A stretch of 64,000 nt of DNA from Hyphomicrobiales bacterium (GTDB lineage Bacteria > Pseudomonadota > Alphaproteobacteria > Rhizobiales > Rhizobiaceae): positions 1 to 64,000 of the forward strand of contig UBUL01000030.1 of NCBI GenBank assembly GCA_900468625.1. Reading direction: 5' to 3'. Of the stretch, positions 17,265 through 25,359 are shown one piece after another (within the stretch, counting starts at the first letter, position 1; every line of letters starts with the position of its first letter). The position numbers were made by a program, and so were the translations under genes. The notes under the pieces are model-generated. The model made no database searches. It was not told the origin of the DNA and saw nothing but the letters and a program-made list of their open reading frames with translations.

Positions 17265-18506
17265 ATGTCCTCTTCCTTTACCGTGGCCATGACGGGCCAG
17301 TCGCTGATCCATCATGACATCAGAACCTGCTGCGATCCCGGTTTTCTGCAAATCGTCGAGATCCTGAAAAAGGCAGATGTTGCCTTCACCAATTTCGAAG
17401 GAACCATTTTAGGGCGGCATGGCGGCTCGCCCATGAAAGGGTCTTACTTCGGATATTCCGATCCCCATGTCCTCGACGCTCTGAAACAAACGGGGTTCAA
17501 CGCCCTGGCGCTTGCCAACAATCATGCCTTCGATCTTGGTCCACCTGGCATTCTGTCGACGCTTGAGGAGGTTCGTGCTCGCGGCTTCCTCCACGCCGGT
17601 ATCGGCCTTGACCGCGATCATGCCGTATCGCCGGGCGCAGCCGCTTTCGGCCGCCGACCAATTGCCCTGGTGGCAATGGATGCCGGGCCTGGCCCCCGAA
17701 CCATGTATGCTGAAAATGCGGGCTACCGCCGTCCGTCCCGACCGGGTGTGAACCAATTGGAGGTGACAAGGATCTTCGAGGCGGATCAGGCCGCGTTCGA
17801 TATGCTGGAAACGATTCAGGCGACGTTTCAAAGCTCTAAGCTTGAGCGGGCAAACTATGCACAGCCCGACGACCCTCCTATCCTTGACGATGAGAAAGAA
17901 ATCGACTTTTACGGCACCATCTTCCGGCGCTCCAACGCCAACCGGCGCGTCATCGCGATCGATCCCGACAGCGCTTCGAGTCAGCTGACGGCAATCGCGA
18001 GGGCCAGTTCCGTTGGACAATTCGTCATCGCGTATCTCCACCATCATCACTGGGAGCCGAATTGGGGTGATGTTCCTGACTGGGTCAGAGCATTCGCTCA
18101 TGCCTGTATTGATGCCGGTGCCCGTGCCTTTGTCAGCCACGGGACCCCAGTCCTGCAACCGATCGAGATCTACAAACGCGCCCCGATCTTCTTCGGCCTT
18201 GGGAATTTCATCTTTCATACCGAAAAGGGGGAAACCGAATGGAGCTCGCCCGACGTCTGGAAGAGTGTCGTCGCCACATGCGAATTCGATTCGGCGGGGT
18301 CCTTGCAGATTGATCTTTTACCCGTGGTACTTGGTGGTGAGGATAGGATCGAAGGGGTCGATTTTCATGAGCGGCACGTGCCCGTGGCTGCTTACGGAAA
18401 AACCGGCGAGCAGATCATCGACGACCTAGCCGAACGTTCGTCCGTATTTGGCACGCGGATTGAGCGCAATGGCGTGATTGGCAGAATTCAAATTTCTCGA
18501 GGCTAA
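17265..18506 (+). CDS. CapA-family metallophosphatase-like protein
   Basis: A 413-residue protein of the CapA/PgsA (poly-gamma-glutamate biosynthesis) superfamily. Metal-binding motifs are seen as VAFTNFEGTI, NALALANNHAFDLG, VIAYLHHHHWEPNW and AFVSHGTPVLQPIEIY...FFGLGNFIFH. It has no signal peptide, unlike many CapA proteins that act outside the membrane, so a cytoplasmic hydrolase role is likely. It follows the binding-protein gene by 106 bases on the same strand and may degrade or modify the imported compound. That role is inferred; polymer synthesis is unlikely because no partner synthetase genes (CapB/CapC) are present. Confidence 0.75.
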   Translation: MSSSFTVAMTGQSLIHHDIRTCCDPGFLQIVEILKKADVAFTNFEGTILGRHGGSPMKGSYFGYSDPHVLDALKQTGFNALALANNHAFDLGPPGILSTLEEVRARGFLHAGIGLDRDHAVSPGAAAFGRRPIALVAMDAGPGPRTMYAENAGYRRPSRPGVNQLEVTRIFEADQAAFDMLETIQATFQSSKLERANYAQPDDPPILDDEKEIDFYGTIFRRSNANRRVIAIDPDSASSQLTAIARASSVGQFVIAYLHHHHWEPNWGDVPDWVRAFAHACIDAGARAFVSHGTPVLQPIEIYKRAPIFFGLGNFIFHTEKGETEWSSPDVWKSVVATCEFDSAGSLQIDLLPVVLGGEDRIEGVDFHERHVPVAAYGKTGEQIIDDLAERSSVFGTRIERNGVIGRIQISRG

Positions 18507-18594
18507 AACCAACCCAATCTTCAGCGGAATGGCGACCCCATCCCCTACCTTTGAGATGCTTCACAGAGATCGAGGCGAAGCTGTAAACTTTTGA

Positions 18595-18616
18595 ATGTAT
18601 CTCAATTGAGATACAT
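18595..18616. promoter_or_regulatory. 22-base perfect palindrome, operator of the RelB-type locus
   Basis: A perfect 22-base palindrome with half-site ATGTATCTCAA. It lies 35 bases before the remnant antitoxin gene. Autoregulatory operators of RelBE-type modules are usually palindromes in this position. The operator survives although both genes are damaged. Confidence 0.6.
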
Positions 18617-18650
18617 AAATGGATGGATGCGGAGATCAGGAGCACTGGCA

Positions 18651-18947
18651 ATGCCCGAACACATCCATGCTGCACACTCGCGTCGATGAAAAACTAAAGG
18701 CCGACGCTACCGAAACTCTAGCCAATTTCGGCTTGTTCGTTTCGGATGCCGTTCGAATCTTCCTGACCCGTGTCGCCAATGAGGGCGGCTTGCCGGTGGC
18801 TTGACTGCCGATCCGGGAGCCAATGACGAATGGTTCCGCGCCAAGGTGCATGAGGCTCTAACCGATACTCGGCCAAGCATACCGCATCGGCAGGTTATGG
18901 ACGAGGCACAAACATTAATCGACAGGAAGCGTCGTGCCAGAGCTTAA
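18651..18947 (+). pseudogene. RelB/DinJ-type antitoxin pseudogene with two compensating frameshifts
   Basis: Read with two frame changes, this encodes a complete RelB/DinJ antitoxin of about 98 residues. The expected ATG is at 18651. One extra base around 18657 shifts the frame so that MLHTRVDEKLKADATETLANFGLFVSDAVRIFLTRVANEGGLPV follows. One missing base around 18799 restores the original frame for GLTADPGANDEWFRAKVHEALTDTRPSIPHRQVMDEAQTLIDRKRRARA, with the stop at 18945. As it stands, the frame from 18651 stops after 12 codons, and the middle frame ends at GLPVA. The N-terminal ribbon-helix-helix half could still be made from an ATG at 18667 as a roughly 45-residue peptide. Confidence 0.75.
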
Positions 18948-18965
18948 ATTGCGTACGGAAGCGAC
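18934..18965 (+). pseudogene. Remnant of the partner RelE/ParE-type toxin start
   Basis: A GTG at 18934, overlapping the antitoxin 3' end, opens VPELKLRTEA. This is the usual beginning of RelE/ParE toxins that follow such antitoxins. The resemblance ends after about ten codons and the rest of the toxin is gone, replaced by the end region of the convergent XRE gene. Only the stub is visible. Confidence 0.5.
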
Positions 18966-18982
18966 TTCTCTGAAGGATCGGT

Positions 18983-19462
18983 TCAACCGCCCTCGCCGTT
19001 GTTTTCATCTCCTGCGATCGCCCTGATTACGGCCAGTGTCCGCGTCCTGAGCTTTGGCGGCAGGCGAAGCATTTCCTCGACAAAGCGGCGCCCTTCCGCG
19101 GTGGCGAGATATGCAATGCGCTCATTTGCGTCGGGAGCGATAGTCACCCCCTCCCCTGATCCCGGTCGCGGCAGCCCGTCGAAAAAACAGCCAACCGGAA
19201 CGTTAAGTTCGCTTGCAATCTCATAGAGCATCGATGCGCTGATGCGGTTCTTGCCACTCTCGTATTTCTGAACCTGCTGATAGCTCAAGCCGACCTTCTC
19301 ACCGAGTTCGGTTTGCGACAGGTTGGAATGAATCCGTCTGATGCGAAGCTGCTGTCCTACATGAATATCGACGGGATGCGACGCTTGGTTGCCATTCACT
19401 TCAGCTCGAAGCTCCTCTGGCCGTGAGCTGCTCGCAAATCGCTTTGCCAACCGATGATGCAT
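18983..19462 (-). CDS. XRE-family transcriptional regulator, 159 residues
   Basis: A Cro/CI-type helix-turn-helix occupies about residues 35-95 (VGQQLRIRRIHSNLSQTELGEKVGLSYQQVQKYESGKNRISASMLYEIASELNVPVGCFFDGL). The C-terminal half (IAYLATAEGRRFVEEMLRLPPKLRTRTLAVIRAIA) is typical of a rhizobial XRE family of this length. The first 30 residues are polar, and a shorter start is possible. It faces away from a second XRE gene at 19623 with 160 bases between. Its target is unknown. Confidence 0.8.
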   Translation of the reverse strand: MHHRLAKRFASSSRPEELRAEVNGNQASHPVDIHVGQQLRIRRIHSNLSQTELGEKVGLSYQQVQKYESGKNRISASMLYEIASELNVPVGCFFDGLPRPGSGEGVTIAPDANERIAYLATAEGRRFVEEMLRLPPKLRTRTLAVIRAIAGDENNGEGG

Positions 19463-19622
19463 TGCTGTTTATCTCCTTGCCAGAGAGTTTCATGCTTCGG
19501 AAGACCGATCACGGGCCGATCCCGGCTACAACCAGTATTAGGCGGTTCTCGTGTTCAGTTGAAGTTAATTAGGGACTCTCAGTCCGTCGATTGTCAAGCC
19601 TCCAATATGCATCTGTTGCGCG

Positions 19623-19889
19623 ATGGACGTGCGACGGACCATTGGTTGGAATCTTAGGCGACTTCGAGTGGACAGAGGCCTCTCGCAAGAACGGTTGGCG
19701 TTGGAAGCCGAAATCGATCGCTCTTACGTTGGGCGTGTCGAGAGAGGCAGAGAAAACGTCACTGTTTCGACGTTGGAAGCCTTCGCAAGAGTCTTATCCG
19801 TGAATGTTTCTGAGCTCTTTGCGGAAATTGATCCGAATGATGCTCGACCATCGTCTCTTCGGTCGGGTCGGAAGCGAAGGGCCACGTGA
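19623..19889 (+). CDS. Small XRE-family regulator, 88 residues
   Basis: Residues about 5-65 are a complete Cro/CI-type helix-turn-helix (IGWNLRRLRVDRGLSQERLALEAEIDRSYVGRVERGRENVTVSTLEAFARVLSVNVSELFAE), followed by a short basic tail (RSGRKRRAT). There is no effector or oligomerisation domain. The ATG at 19623 gives the usual family N-terminus. It is divergent from the other XRE gene, and the shared 160-base gap probably holds both promoters. Such small regulators often control restriction-modification or mobile-element genes, but none is adjacent here. Confidence 0.75.
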   Translation: MDVRRTIGWNLRRLRVDRGLSQERLALEAEIDRSYVGRVERGRENVTVSTLEAFARVLSVNVSELFAEIDPNDARPSSLRSGRKRRAT

Positions 19890-19958
19890 TTTATCCGAAT
19901 CTCAGCTCTGCTGCGTTTTACCAGGGCTATTTCATGTCAAATGGGAAGGGAATAAGTG

Positions 19959-21368
19959 TTACGAGAACGCCCACTCAGGATCGTTCTCGTTGACGGCGCC
20001 TTCATTATAACGAGCCTTGAGATTGGCCCATAAGGGATCGCCAACGAAACTTTCGAGCGTCCCGCAAGCCTCGTCAAGCGAAAGGCTACCATATTTCCTC
20101 AGTGCAGCCTGGATATTTCCTGGCCCCAGCAAATTGAGTTCGCAGAAGGGCTCGGCATTATCCAACAGTACGCGATGTCCCCAGATGCCGGGCATTCGGT
20201 CGGCAGCAATCACGGCGCATAGCTCGTGGTCACCGTTCATAGCGAGTGCACGGCACACGGCATAGCGCATAAGGGGGTAGTAGACGGTGTGTCGGCTGCC
20301 GCCGAGTACACGCACGCCCGGCAATATCGCCGTAACGATGAACATCAAAAGAAGATTCGGGATGATCTTGCGCTCCTGCAGCGCAGCGATGATCGCATCC
20401 GCTGCGAATTCAAGCGAAAAAGCCTCCGCTCCTCTTGCTTCAAGCCGGGAACCTGCCACCCGCAGCGGAAAGAGATGGCCGCGATCGCTGCCCCAGAACA
20501 AGTCGGTGGTATTCTTTAACCAGTCTTGCCAGGGGCCCTCAGCAAGGACCTCCACGGAGGCAAGCAGAACTTGCACGAAGCGGCGATCTCCAAACAGGTT
20601 TCGGGCCAGCCAGGAGGTGCCATCCTGAAGATGTTCGACCACAAGATCGGCCACATCGTCATCATCGATCTGCAGGAAGTCGATATCTGCATCAAAGTAT
20701 TGCTTCCAAAGGAAGGCATTGGCCTGCTTGATCGCGAGCGCGGCGGACGAGAACTCATGTTGCGGGAGTATCGACCGCAGCCGCTCGACAAGCTCTCCAT
20801 CGCCATCGGTGCGATCAAAGTTTTTAAGGATGAAGCGATAGGGGCCGTTTTGCGCGAGAATGCTGTAGGGAATCATCTGACTCCGACTCAATCCGAAGAG
20901 GTTGATCGCCTCGCCGCCGAGTTTCAGCCAACCGGGTCCTTTTCGACCGCGTTCAACGAATTTGACTGTCGATACGGCATAGGAGACGTAAGCCGAACGA
21001 CGATGCGCCTTTAGACCCATCAGGCTGAAGAGATGCGTGTAATAGGCGTCCGGCTCGATCAGCAAATGCAGGTGCGGGCCGGATTGCATGACAGGGGCAT
21101 TGCCGATTTCCACGGCGATGGAACGGGCCCGGCGATCCGAAAATCCCCAATTCCCGGCCGCCCTGAGGATACATCGCTGGAGAAGCTCCACGGCGTGGCA
21201 CCGGACATCGGAACTGCTTGCATGCGGTTCGGCGTCGAACACAGTTCGAGCATAGTCCGCCAGACTTTGTTGTCGGAACTCGGCGATCCACGGAAACAGG
21301 GCACCGATTAATTCCAATACGGCGTGCTTGTTAAGCTGTGGGGCGATATCATTTATTGGTCCAGGCAT
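19959..21368 (-). CDS. Hypothetical protein, 469 residues, next to IS21 insertion
   Basis: I do not recognise this family. The protein is soluble, without signal peptide or membrane helices. Notable patches are GPHLHLLIEPDAYYTHLFSLMG near residue 105, SYAVSTVKFVERGRKGPGWLKLGGEAINLFGLSR near 145, and an acidic FDADIDFLQIDDDDVADLVVEHL near 235. The ATG at 21368 (MPGPINDIAP) lies only 13 bases from the IS21 terminal repeat. A longer start at 21410 would take its codons from the IS itself and is rejected. The insertion has probably separated the gene from its original promoter or operon. The MFS gene on the other side of the IS, same strand, may have been its neighbour. Confidence 0.6.
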   Translation of the reverse strand: MPGPINDIAPQLNKHAVLELIGALFPWIAEFRQQSLADYARTVFDAEPHASSSDVRCHAVELLQRCILRAAGNWGFSDRRARSIAVEIGNAPVMQSGPHLHLLIEPDAYYTHLFSLMGLKAHRRSAYVSYAVSTVKFVERGRKGPGWLKLGGEAINLFGLSRSQMIPYSILAQNGPYRFILKNFDRTDGDGELVERLRSILPQHEFSSAALAIKQANAFLWKQYFDADIDFLQIDDDDVADLVVEHLQDGTSWLARNLFGDRRFVQVLLASVEVLAEGPWQDWLKNTTDLFWGSDRGHLFPLRVAGSRLEARGAEAFSLEFAADAIIAALQERKIIPNLLLMFIVTAILPGVRVLGGSRHTVYYPLMRYAVCRALAMNGDHELCAVIAADRMPGIWGHRVLLDNAEPFCELNLLGPGNIQAALRKYGSLSLDEACGTLESFVGDPLWANLKARYNEGAVNENDPEWAFS

Positions 21369-21424
21369 GACGGCTATAGCGCGACGATCAGGATGAGAGG
21401 CGGGCGACAATCTGGATGAGATTC

Positions 21425-22318
21425 TTACGTCGCGGTCGGGCTGAAGTTATCATGCTGATTGTCGCTGGCAAGGCCTTCGTCGTGTTCTGATTGCCGCTCC
21501 GCGACAAACTGGGCTGTGTTTCTGATTGTCGCGAAGGATGCTGGCCGTCCTCTTTGGCGCTTTTCCTCGAGCGCCGTTCGCCGCCTGTAGCTTTCGACAT
21601 TCATCTCGAAGATCGTTGCATGATGAACGAGGCGGTCGACGGCTGCGAGCGTCATGGCGGGATCGGGGAAGACCCGGTTCCATTCTCCAAATGGCTGGTT
21701 TGCGGTGATCATGATCGAACGATGCTCGTACCGAGCAGAGATCAATTCGAAGAGCACGCTCGTTTCGGCCTGATCCTTGGTGACATAGGCCAGGTCGTCG
21801 AGGATGAGCAGATCGAACTTGTCAAGCTTTGCGATGGCGGCTTCGAGCTGGAGTTCGCGGCGCGCGACCTGAAGCTTTTGGACGAGGTCGGTCGTGCGGG
21901 TGAACAGCACCCGCCAGCCGTTCTCGATAAGCGCGAGGCCGATGGCTGCGGCGAGATGGCTCTTTCCGCCGCCCGGCGGTCCGAAGAGCAAGATATTGGC
22001 GCCTTTGGCGAGCCAACTGTCGCCGGCGGCGATGGCCATGACCTGGGCCTTTGAGACCATGGGCACGGCGTCGAAGGCGAAGCTGTCGAGCGTTTTTCCA
22101 GGTGGCAGGTGAGCCTCGGCGAGATGTCTTTCTATCCTGCGATGGGCGCGCTCGGCCAGTTCATGCTCGGCGATGGCCGACAGGAAGCGCGCGGCTGGCC
22201 ATCCCTCCCGATCAGCCTGTTCGGCAAATTGCGGCCAGAGCGTTTTGATCGTCGGCAGGCGGAGTTCGTTGAGCATGATGCCGAGCCGGGCTTCGTCGAT
22301 GGTGTGGACGGTCTTCAT
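21425..22318 (-). CDS. istB: IS21-family helper ATPase IstB
   Basis: A 297-residue AAA+ ATPase related to DnaC. Walker A is GPPGGGKSH (about 113-121), Walker B is DLLILDDLAY, and sensor-like residues follow (MITANQPFGEW). IstB assists the IstA transposase in target selection and strand transfer. The start overlaps the istA stop by four bases, which couples translation. The C-terminal 40 residues (RRTALEEKRQRGRPASFATIRNTAQF...) run nearly to the left terminal repeats. Confidence 0.92.
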   Translation of the reverse strand: MKTVHTIDEARLGIMLNELRLPTIKTLWPQFAEQADREGWPAARFLSAIAEHELAERAHRRIERHLAEAHLPPGKTLDSFAFDAVPMVSKAQVMAIAAGDSWLAKGANILLFGPPGGGKSHLAAAIGLALIENGWRVLFTRTTDLVQKLQVARRELQLEAAIAKLDKFDLLILDDLAYVTKDQAETSVLFELISARYEHRSIMITANQPFGEWNRVFPDPAMTLAAVDRLVHHATIFEMNVESYRRRTALEEKRQRGRPASFATIRNTAQFVAERQSEHDEGLASDNQHDNFSPTAT

Positions 22319-23829
22319 GCGGCTTCTCCTGCACTGGCCGTGCCGATCAGGGCTTCATAGCCGTTGAGTGATGCGAGTTGCACATGAACGGTCGGCAACT
22401 GGGCCTGGTCCGGGGCGAAGAGCGCTCTCAGGGCGCTTAGGTCAGGCAGGTCGCCGGCTGCGAGCGTTCGGGCCAGTTCCTCGGCCAGTTCGCGCTCGCA
22501 GCCGCGATCATGGGCCAGCGCCAGCAACTCGACGGTGATCTTGCAGGCCTGCTTGTCGGGAAGATGCTCGATGAGAGCCTCAAAGGCCCTGCGATATTCC
22601 TGGCGCGGGAAGAGCTTGTCGCGATAAACGAGACCCCGAAGCGCCATCGGCTTTTTGCGCAGGGAATGAATGACGTGATGGTAATTGACGACCTGGTCGT
22701 GCCGGCCGTCTGCATGGCCACGCCCTCGAGGCAATGTTATCAGATGCGTGCCGCCGATAAAGACGTCGAGGCGATCATCGAACAGCCGCACCCGCAGCCG
22801 GTGTCCGATCAGGCGGGAGGGCACGGTGTAGAAGACCTTGCGCAGAGTGAAGCCGCCGGTGCGCGACACCGTGACGATGACCTCTTCGAAGTCTGTGGTG
22901 CGGGTATCGGGAAGTGCCTGCAAGTAGGCGCGCTCGGCATCGATACGCTTGCCATGCGCGGCATTGCGGCGGCTGACGATCTCATCAATGAAGGCGCGGT
23001 AGGAGCCGAGATCGTCGAAGTCCCTGGTGCCGCGCATCAGCAAAGCATCGCGGACCGCATTCTTGAGATGGCCATGGGAGCTTTCGATCGAGCCGTTCTC
23101 GTGCGCGACGCCCTTGTTGTTGCGCGTCGGCGTCATGCGGTAATGGGCGCACAGCTCCTCGTAGCGATGAGTAAGATCGACCTTGGCGTCGGCATTGAGG
23201 TTGCGGAAGGCGGCCGACAGGCTGTCGCTGCGATGGTAGAGCGGTGCACCGCCCACCGACCACAAGGCATTCTGTAGCCCCTCGGCCAGAGCGACGAAGC
23301 TTTCGCCGCCAAGAATGACGTGCGCGTGTTCGAAGCCCGACCACACAAGCCGGAAGTGATAAAGGAGATGGTCGAGCGGCTGACCGGCGATCGTCACGCC
23401 GAGACTGCTCGTATCTGTAAAATCCGACAAGCCGAGGCGGCCGGGTTCGTGCGTCTGGCGGAAGATCACCTCCTGTGCCTCACCGTGAACGGCCCGCCAT
23501 GACCGGATGCGCCGTTCGAGCGTGCGGCGAATACCTTCGGGCAGTTCCGGATGACGCCGCAGCATCTCATTGTAAACGGCGACCGCACGGATGCCGGGGG
23601 CAGCCTTGAGAAGCGGAACAACCTCGGTGTCAAAGATGTGCTCAAGAGGATCAGGGCGACGTCGGTCGCGCGGCGGCTTGTTCTGGGATGGGAGACGCGC
23701 TTCCTTCTCGATGCGGTAAGCTGTCGCCCGGCTGATCGACGCCCTGGCGGCGGCGACCTCAATGGAGTTGTTTTGTCGGTACTTCATAAAAAGCCTCGTC
23801 TGATGATCGGTTACATGGCGACCCGGCAC
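22315..23829 (-). CDS. istA: IS21-family transposase IstA
   Basis: A 504-residue DDE transposase. An N-terminal helix-turn-helix (NSIEVAAARASISRATAYRIEKE, about 20-45) is followed by an RNase-H-like rve integrase core. The likely acidic triad is Asp136 (GLSDFTD), Asp202 (YHRSDSLSAAF) and Glu249 (NGSIESSHGHLKNA). The C-terminal beta-domain (GFTLRKVFYTVPSRLIGHRLRVRLFDDRLDVFIGG) is complete. A GC-rich hairpin lies between its start and the right end of the element. Confidence 0.92.
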   Translation of the reverse strand: MPGRHVTDHQTRLFMKYRQNNSIEVAAARASISRATAYRIEKEARLPSQNKPPRDRRRPDPLEHIFDTEVVPLLKAAPGIRAVAVYNEMLRRHPELPEGIRRTLERRIRSWRAVHGEAQEVIFRQTHEPGRLGLSDFTDTSSLGVTIAGQPLDHLLYHFRLVWSGFEHAHVILGGESFVALAEGLQNALWSVGGAPLYHRSDSLSAAFRNLNADAKVDLTHRYEELCAHYRMTPTRNNKGVAHENGSIESSHGHLKNAVRDALLMRGTRDFDDLGSYRAFIDEIVSRRNAAHGKRIDAERAYLQALPDTRTTDFEEVIVTVSRTGGFTLRKVFYTVPSRLIGHRLRVRLFDDRLDVFIGGTHLITLPRGRGHADGRHDQVVNYHHVIHSLRKKPMALRGLVYRDKLFPRQEYRRAFEALIEHLPDKQACKITVELLALAHDRGCERELAEELARTLAAGDLPDLSALRALFAPDQAQLPTVHVQLASLNGYEALIGTASAGEAA

Positions 23830-23906
23830 AAAGGTGATTCTCCATTCCAGAAAACCACCAAAGTATCGGGCCGACCGCGATCATGAGACGCTGAAAAAAT
23901 TGCGCC

Positions 23907-23963
23907 GCGGCGGGGGTGTAACTCCGGTCGGGCTACGCCCTCCCTTCGTCACACCCCCGCCGC
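23907..23963. repeat. Strong hairpin inside the IS21 right end
   Basis: Perfect 13-base inverted arms, GCGGCGGGGGTGT (23907-23919) and ACACCCCCGCCGC (23951-23963), flank a 31-base loop. The hairpin lies between the istA start and the right terminal repeats. It could block transcription entering the element from outside. Its function is inferred. Confidence 0.6.
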
Positions 23964-23991
23964 CGAGTCTCATCCTGATTGACGCTGAGTC

Positions 23992-25251
23992 TCATCTTGA
24001 TTGTCGCCGCGCAGACGGCAGTCCCCGACGTGATGAGGTTCTTGATTTCGCGAAGGTCAGTGCATAGCCGGCGGCAACACAGGCGATCATTCCGCTTCCA
24101 AAAGCAAGGAACGCTGCCGACGGACCGAGCGCGTCCCCGGCACCGGCGAGACCTGCATAGAGAATGAGGCTGAAGCCCATGCAGGCAGCATGCATCCAAC
24201 CCTTTGCTCGTCCCAGCTTCGCGCCTGATACGAGCCTCTGTATCTCGACATCAATCAGCACCCGCGACAAGTTATAGCCAGCGCCGAGAATCGCCATCAA
24301 TGCGTAGGCAACGCCGAGATTCCGCGTTGGATAGAAGACTGCCATGGCGGAGCCACACAAAAGGACGATGATCGGGATAAAGCGGCCATCGGCTTTGCTG
24401 AATCGCCTGAGCGTCAAGATAAGCATGCTGATGATCGCACCGGCGGCCCAGCAGAATTCCAGCGTGCCGAACTCCAGGGAAGTCCCTTGCAGCTCCTGGA
24501 GCACGAACTTCGATATGAGCGCGCTGATCAGCATGCCCATGGCGTAGATCAATACATAGCTGACAATCAGAAGCGGCGGCAGGCGGCTTGTGCCCTCGCC
24601 TTCGCACGCCTTCAATGACGCTTGCACAGGACGGCGATAGTCAACCGGAAGCGTTCGGATGTGGTCCGCGCTACGGGGCATGCTTAGCATCGAAATCGCA
24701 AACGTGACAGCGGCTAAGAGGAAGCACGACGCCCAAGGCGCGGCACTGAGAAGCCAACCGGCCGCGATCGCTGCCAGCATGTTGCCCGCCTGCATGGCGA
24801 CGTACGCCAGTGAATTGAGGGCTACTAGGCGCTCTAGCCGCGTAATAGAAGGCACGATTGCCGAAGAGGCCGCTAGATACAGGCGATCGGCCATTGCATA
24901 GAAAATCACCGAACCGCACAGCGCGTAGTAGGAACTGTACAGGATGAGCGCAGCAGATGTCGTCAGCACGACCACGATCCTGCTCACATCGGCTACCGTA
25001 CAGAGCATCCGGCGATCGAAGCGGTCGACGAGATATCCAGCCGGCGCGCTCGCCAAAAACTCGGAGATGCTGCCCAGGGCTAGGAACAGGGCAATGAAGC
25101 CGGCATTGTTGTCTGACGCCGCAAGTATCCAGATTGTCCCGACATAGTAGGCATTGCGCCCAGTTGCCGCAAAGAAGACGCTTAGGAGAAAGAAGCACCG
25201 CACTGATCGCAATCTGCTTTGATCCGGTGCAATATCGGCATCTTTGTTCAT
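23992..25251 (-). CDS. MFS transporter, 3' end replaced by IS21
   Basis: A 419-residue major facilitator protein with 11-12 predicted membrane segments. A typical A-loop (GYLVDRFDRRMLCTVADVSR, about 75-95) and a central cytoplasmic loop near 195-220 are present. The last five residues (RRQSR) and the stop codon lie in the right terminal repeat of IS21, so the natural C-terminus is altered; probably only a short tail is lost. Resemblance is to drug/H+ and siderophore-type MFS exporters. The substrate is unknown. It lies downstream of nothing recognisable on its strand and is adjacent to an AraC regulator with the same orientation. Confidence 0.75.
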   Translation of the reverse strand: MNKDADIAPDQSRLRSVRCFFLLSVFFAATGRNAYYVGTIWILAASDNNAGFIALFLALGSISEFLASAPAGYLVDRFDRRMLCTVADVSRIVVVLTTSAALILYSSYYALCGSVIFYAMADRLYLAASSAIVPSITRLERLVALNSLAYVAMQAGNMLAAIAAGWLLSAAPWASCFLLAAVTFAISMLSMPRSADHIRTLPVDYRRPVQASLKACEGEGTSRLPPLLIVSYVLIYAMGMLISALISKFVLQELQGTSLEFGTLEFCWAAGAIISMLILTLRRFSKADGRFIPIIVLLCGSAMAVFYPTRNLGVAYALMAILGAGYNLSRVLIDVEIQRLVSGAKLGRAKGWMHAACMGFSLILYAGLAGAGDALGPSAAFLAFGSGMIACVAAGYALTFAKSRTSSRRGLPSARRQSR

Positions 25252-25359
25252 ATACCCACCAAAATAGAGACGCAGCGCTGCGTTGCGGTGAGGCTAACGA
25301 ATGATCGGAGATCCCGCTTTCAAAATCCCGTTGTAATCTGCTCGGGCGGTCGGGGGGGC

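Larger units (their letters stand above)
21381..24007 (-). mobile_element. IS21-family insertion sequence
   Basis: The element carries istA and istB on the minus strand, overlapping by four bases. Its ends show the multiple terminal repeats typical of IS21. Left: GCGACGATCAGGATGAGA (21381-21398) and an inner copy, GCGACAATCTGGATGAGA (21404-21421). Right, inverted: an outer copy at 23990-24007 and an inner copy at 23968-23985. Both genes are intact, so it may be active. No clear target duplication is seen: left flank ...CTATAGC, right flank CGCAGAC.... The right end lies inside the MFS gene and supplies its last codons and stop. Confidence 0.85.

Noticed and set aside
19959..21368. Assignment of the 469-residue protein to the IucA/IucC siderophore synthetases
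   Set aside because: The AraC-MFS neighbourhood recalls siderophore loci, but I could not find the IucA/IucC active-site motifs in the sequence.
21385..24007. Target-site duplication for the IS21 copy
   Set aside because: The flanks (CTATAGC and CGCAGAC) do not give a matching 4-8 base direct repeat under any reasonable boundary.
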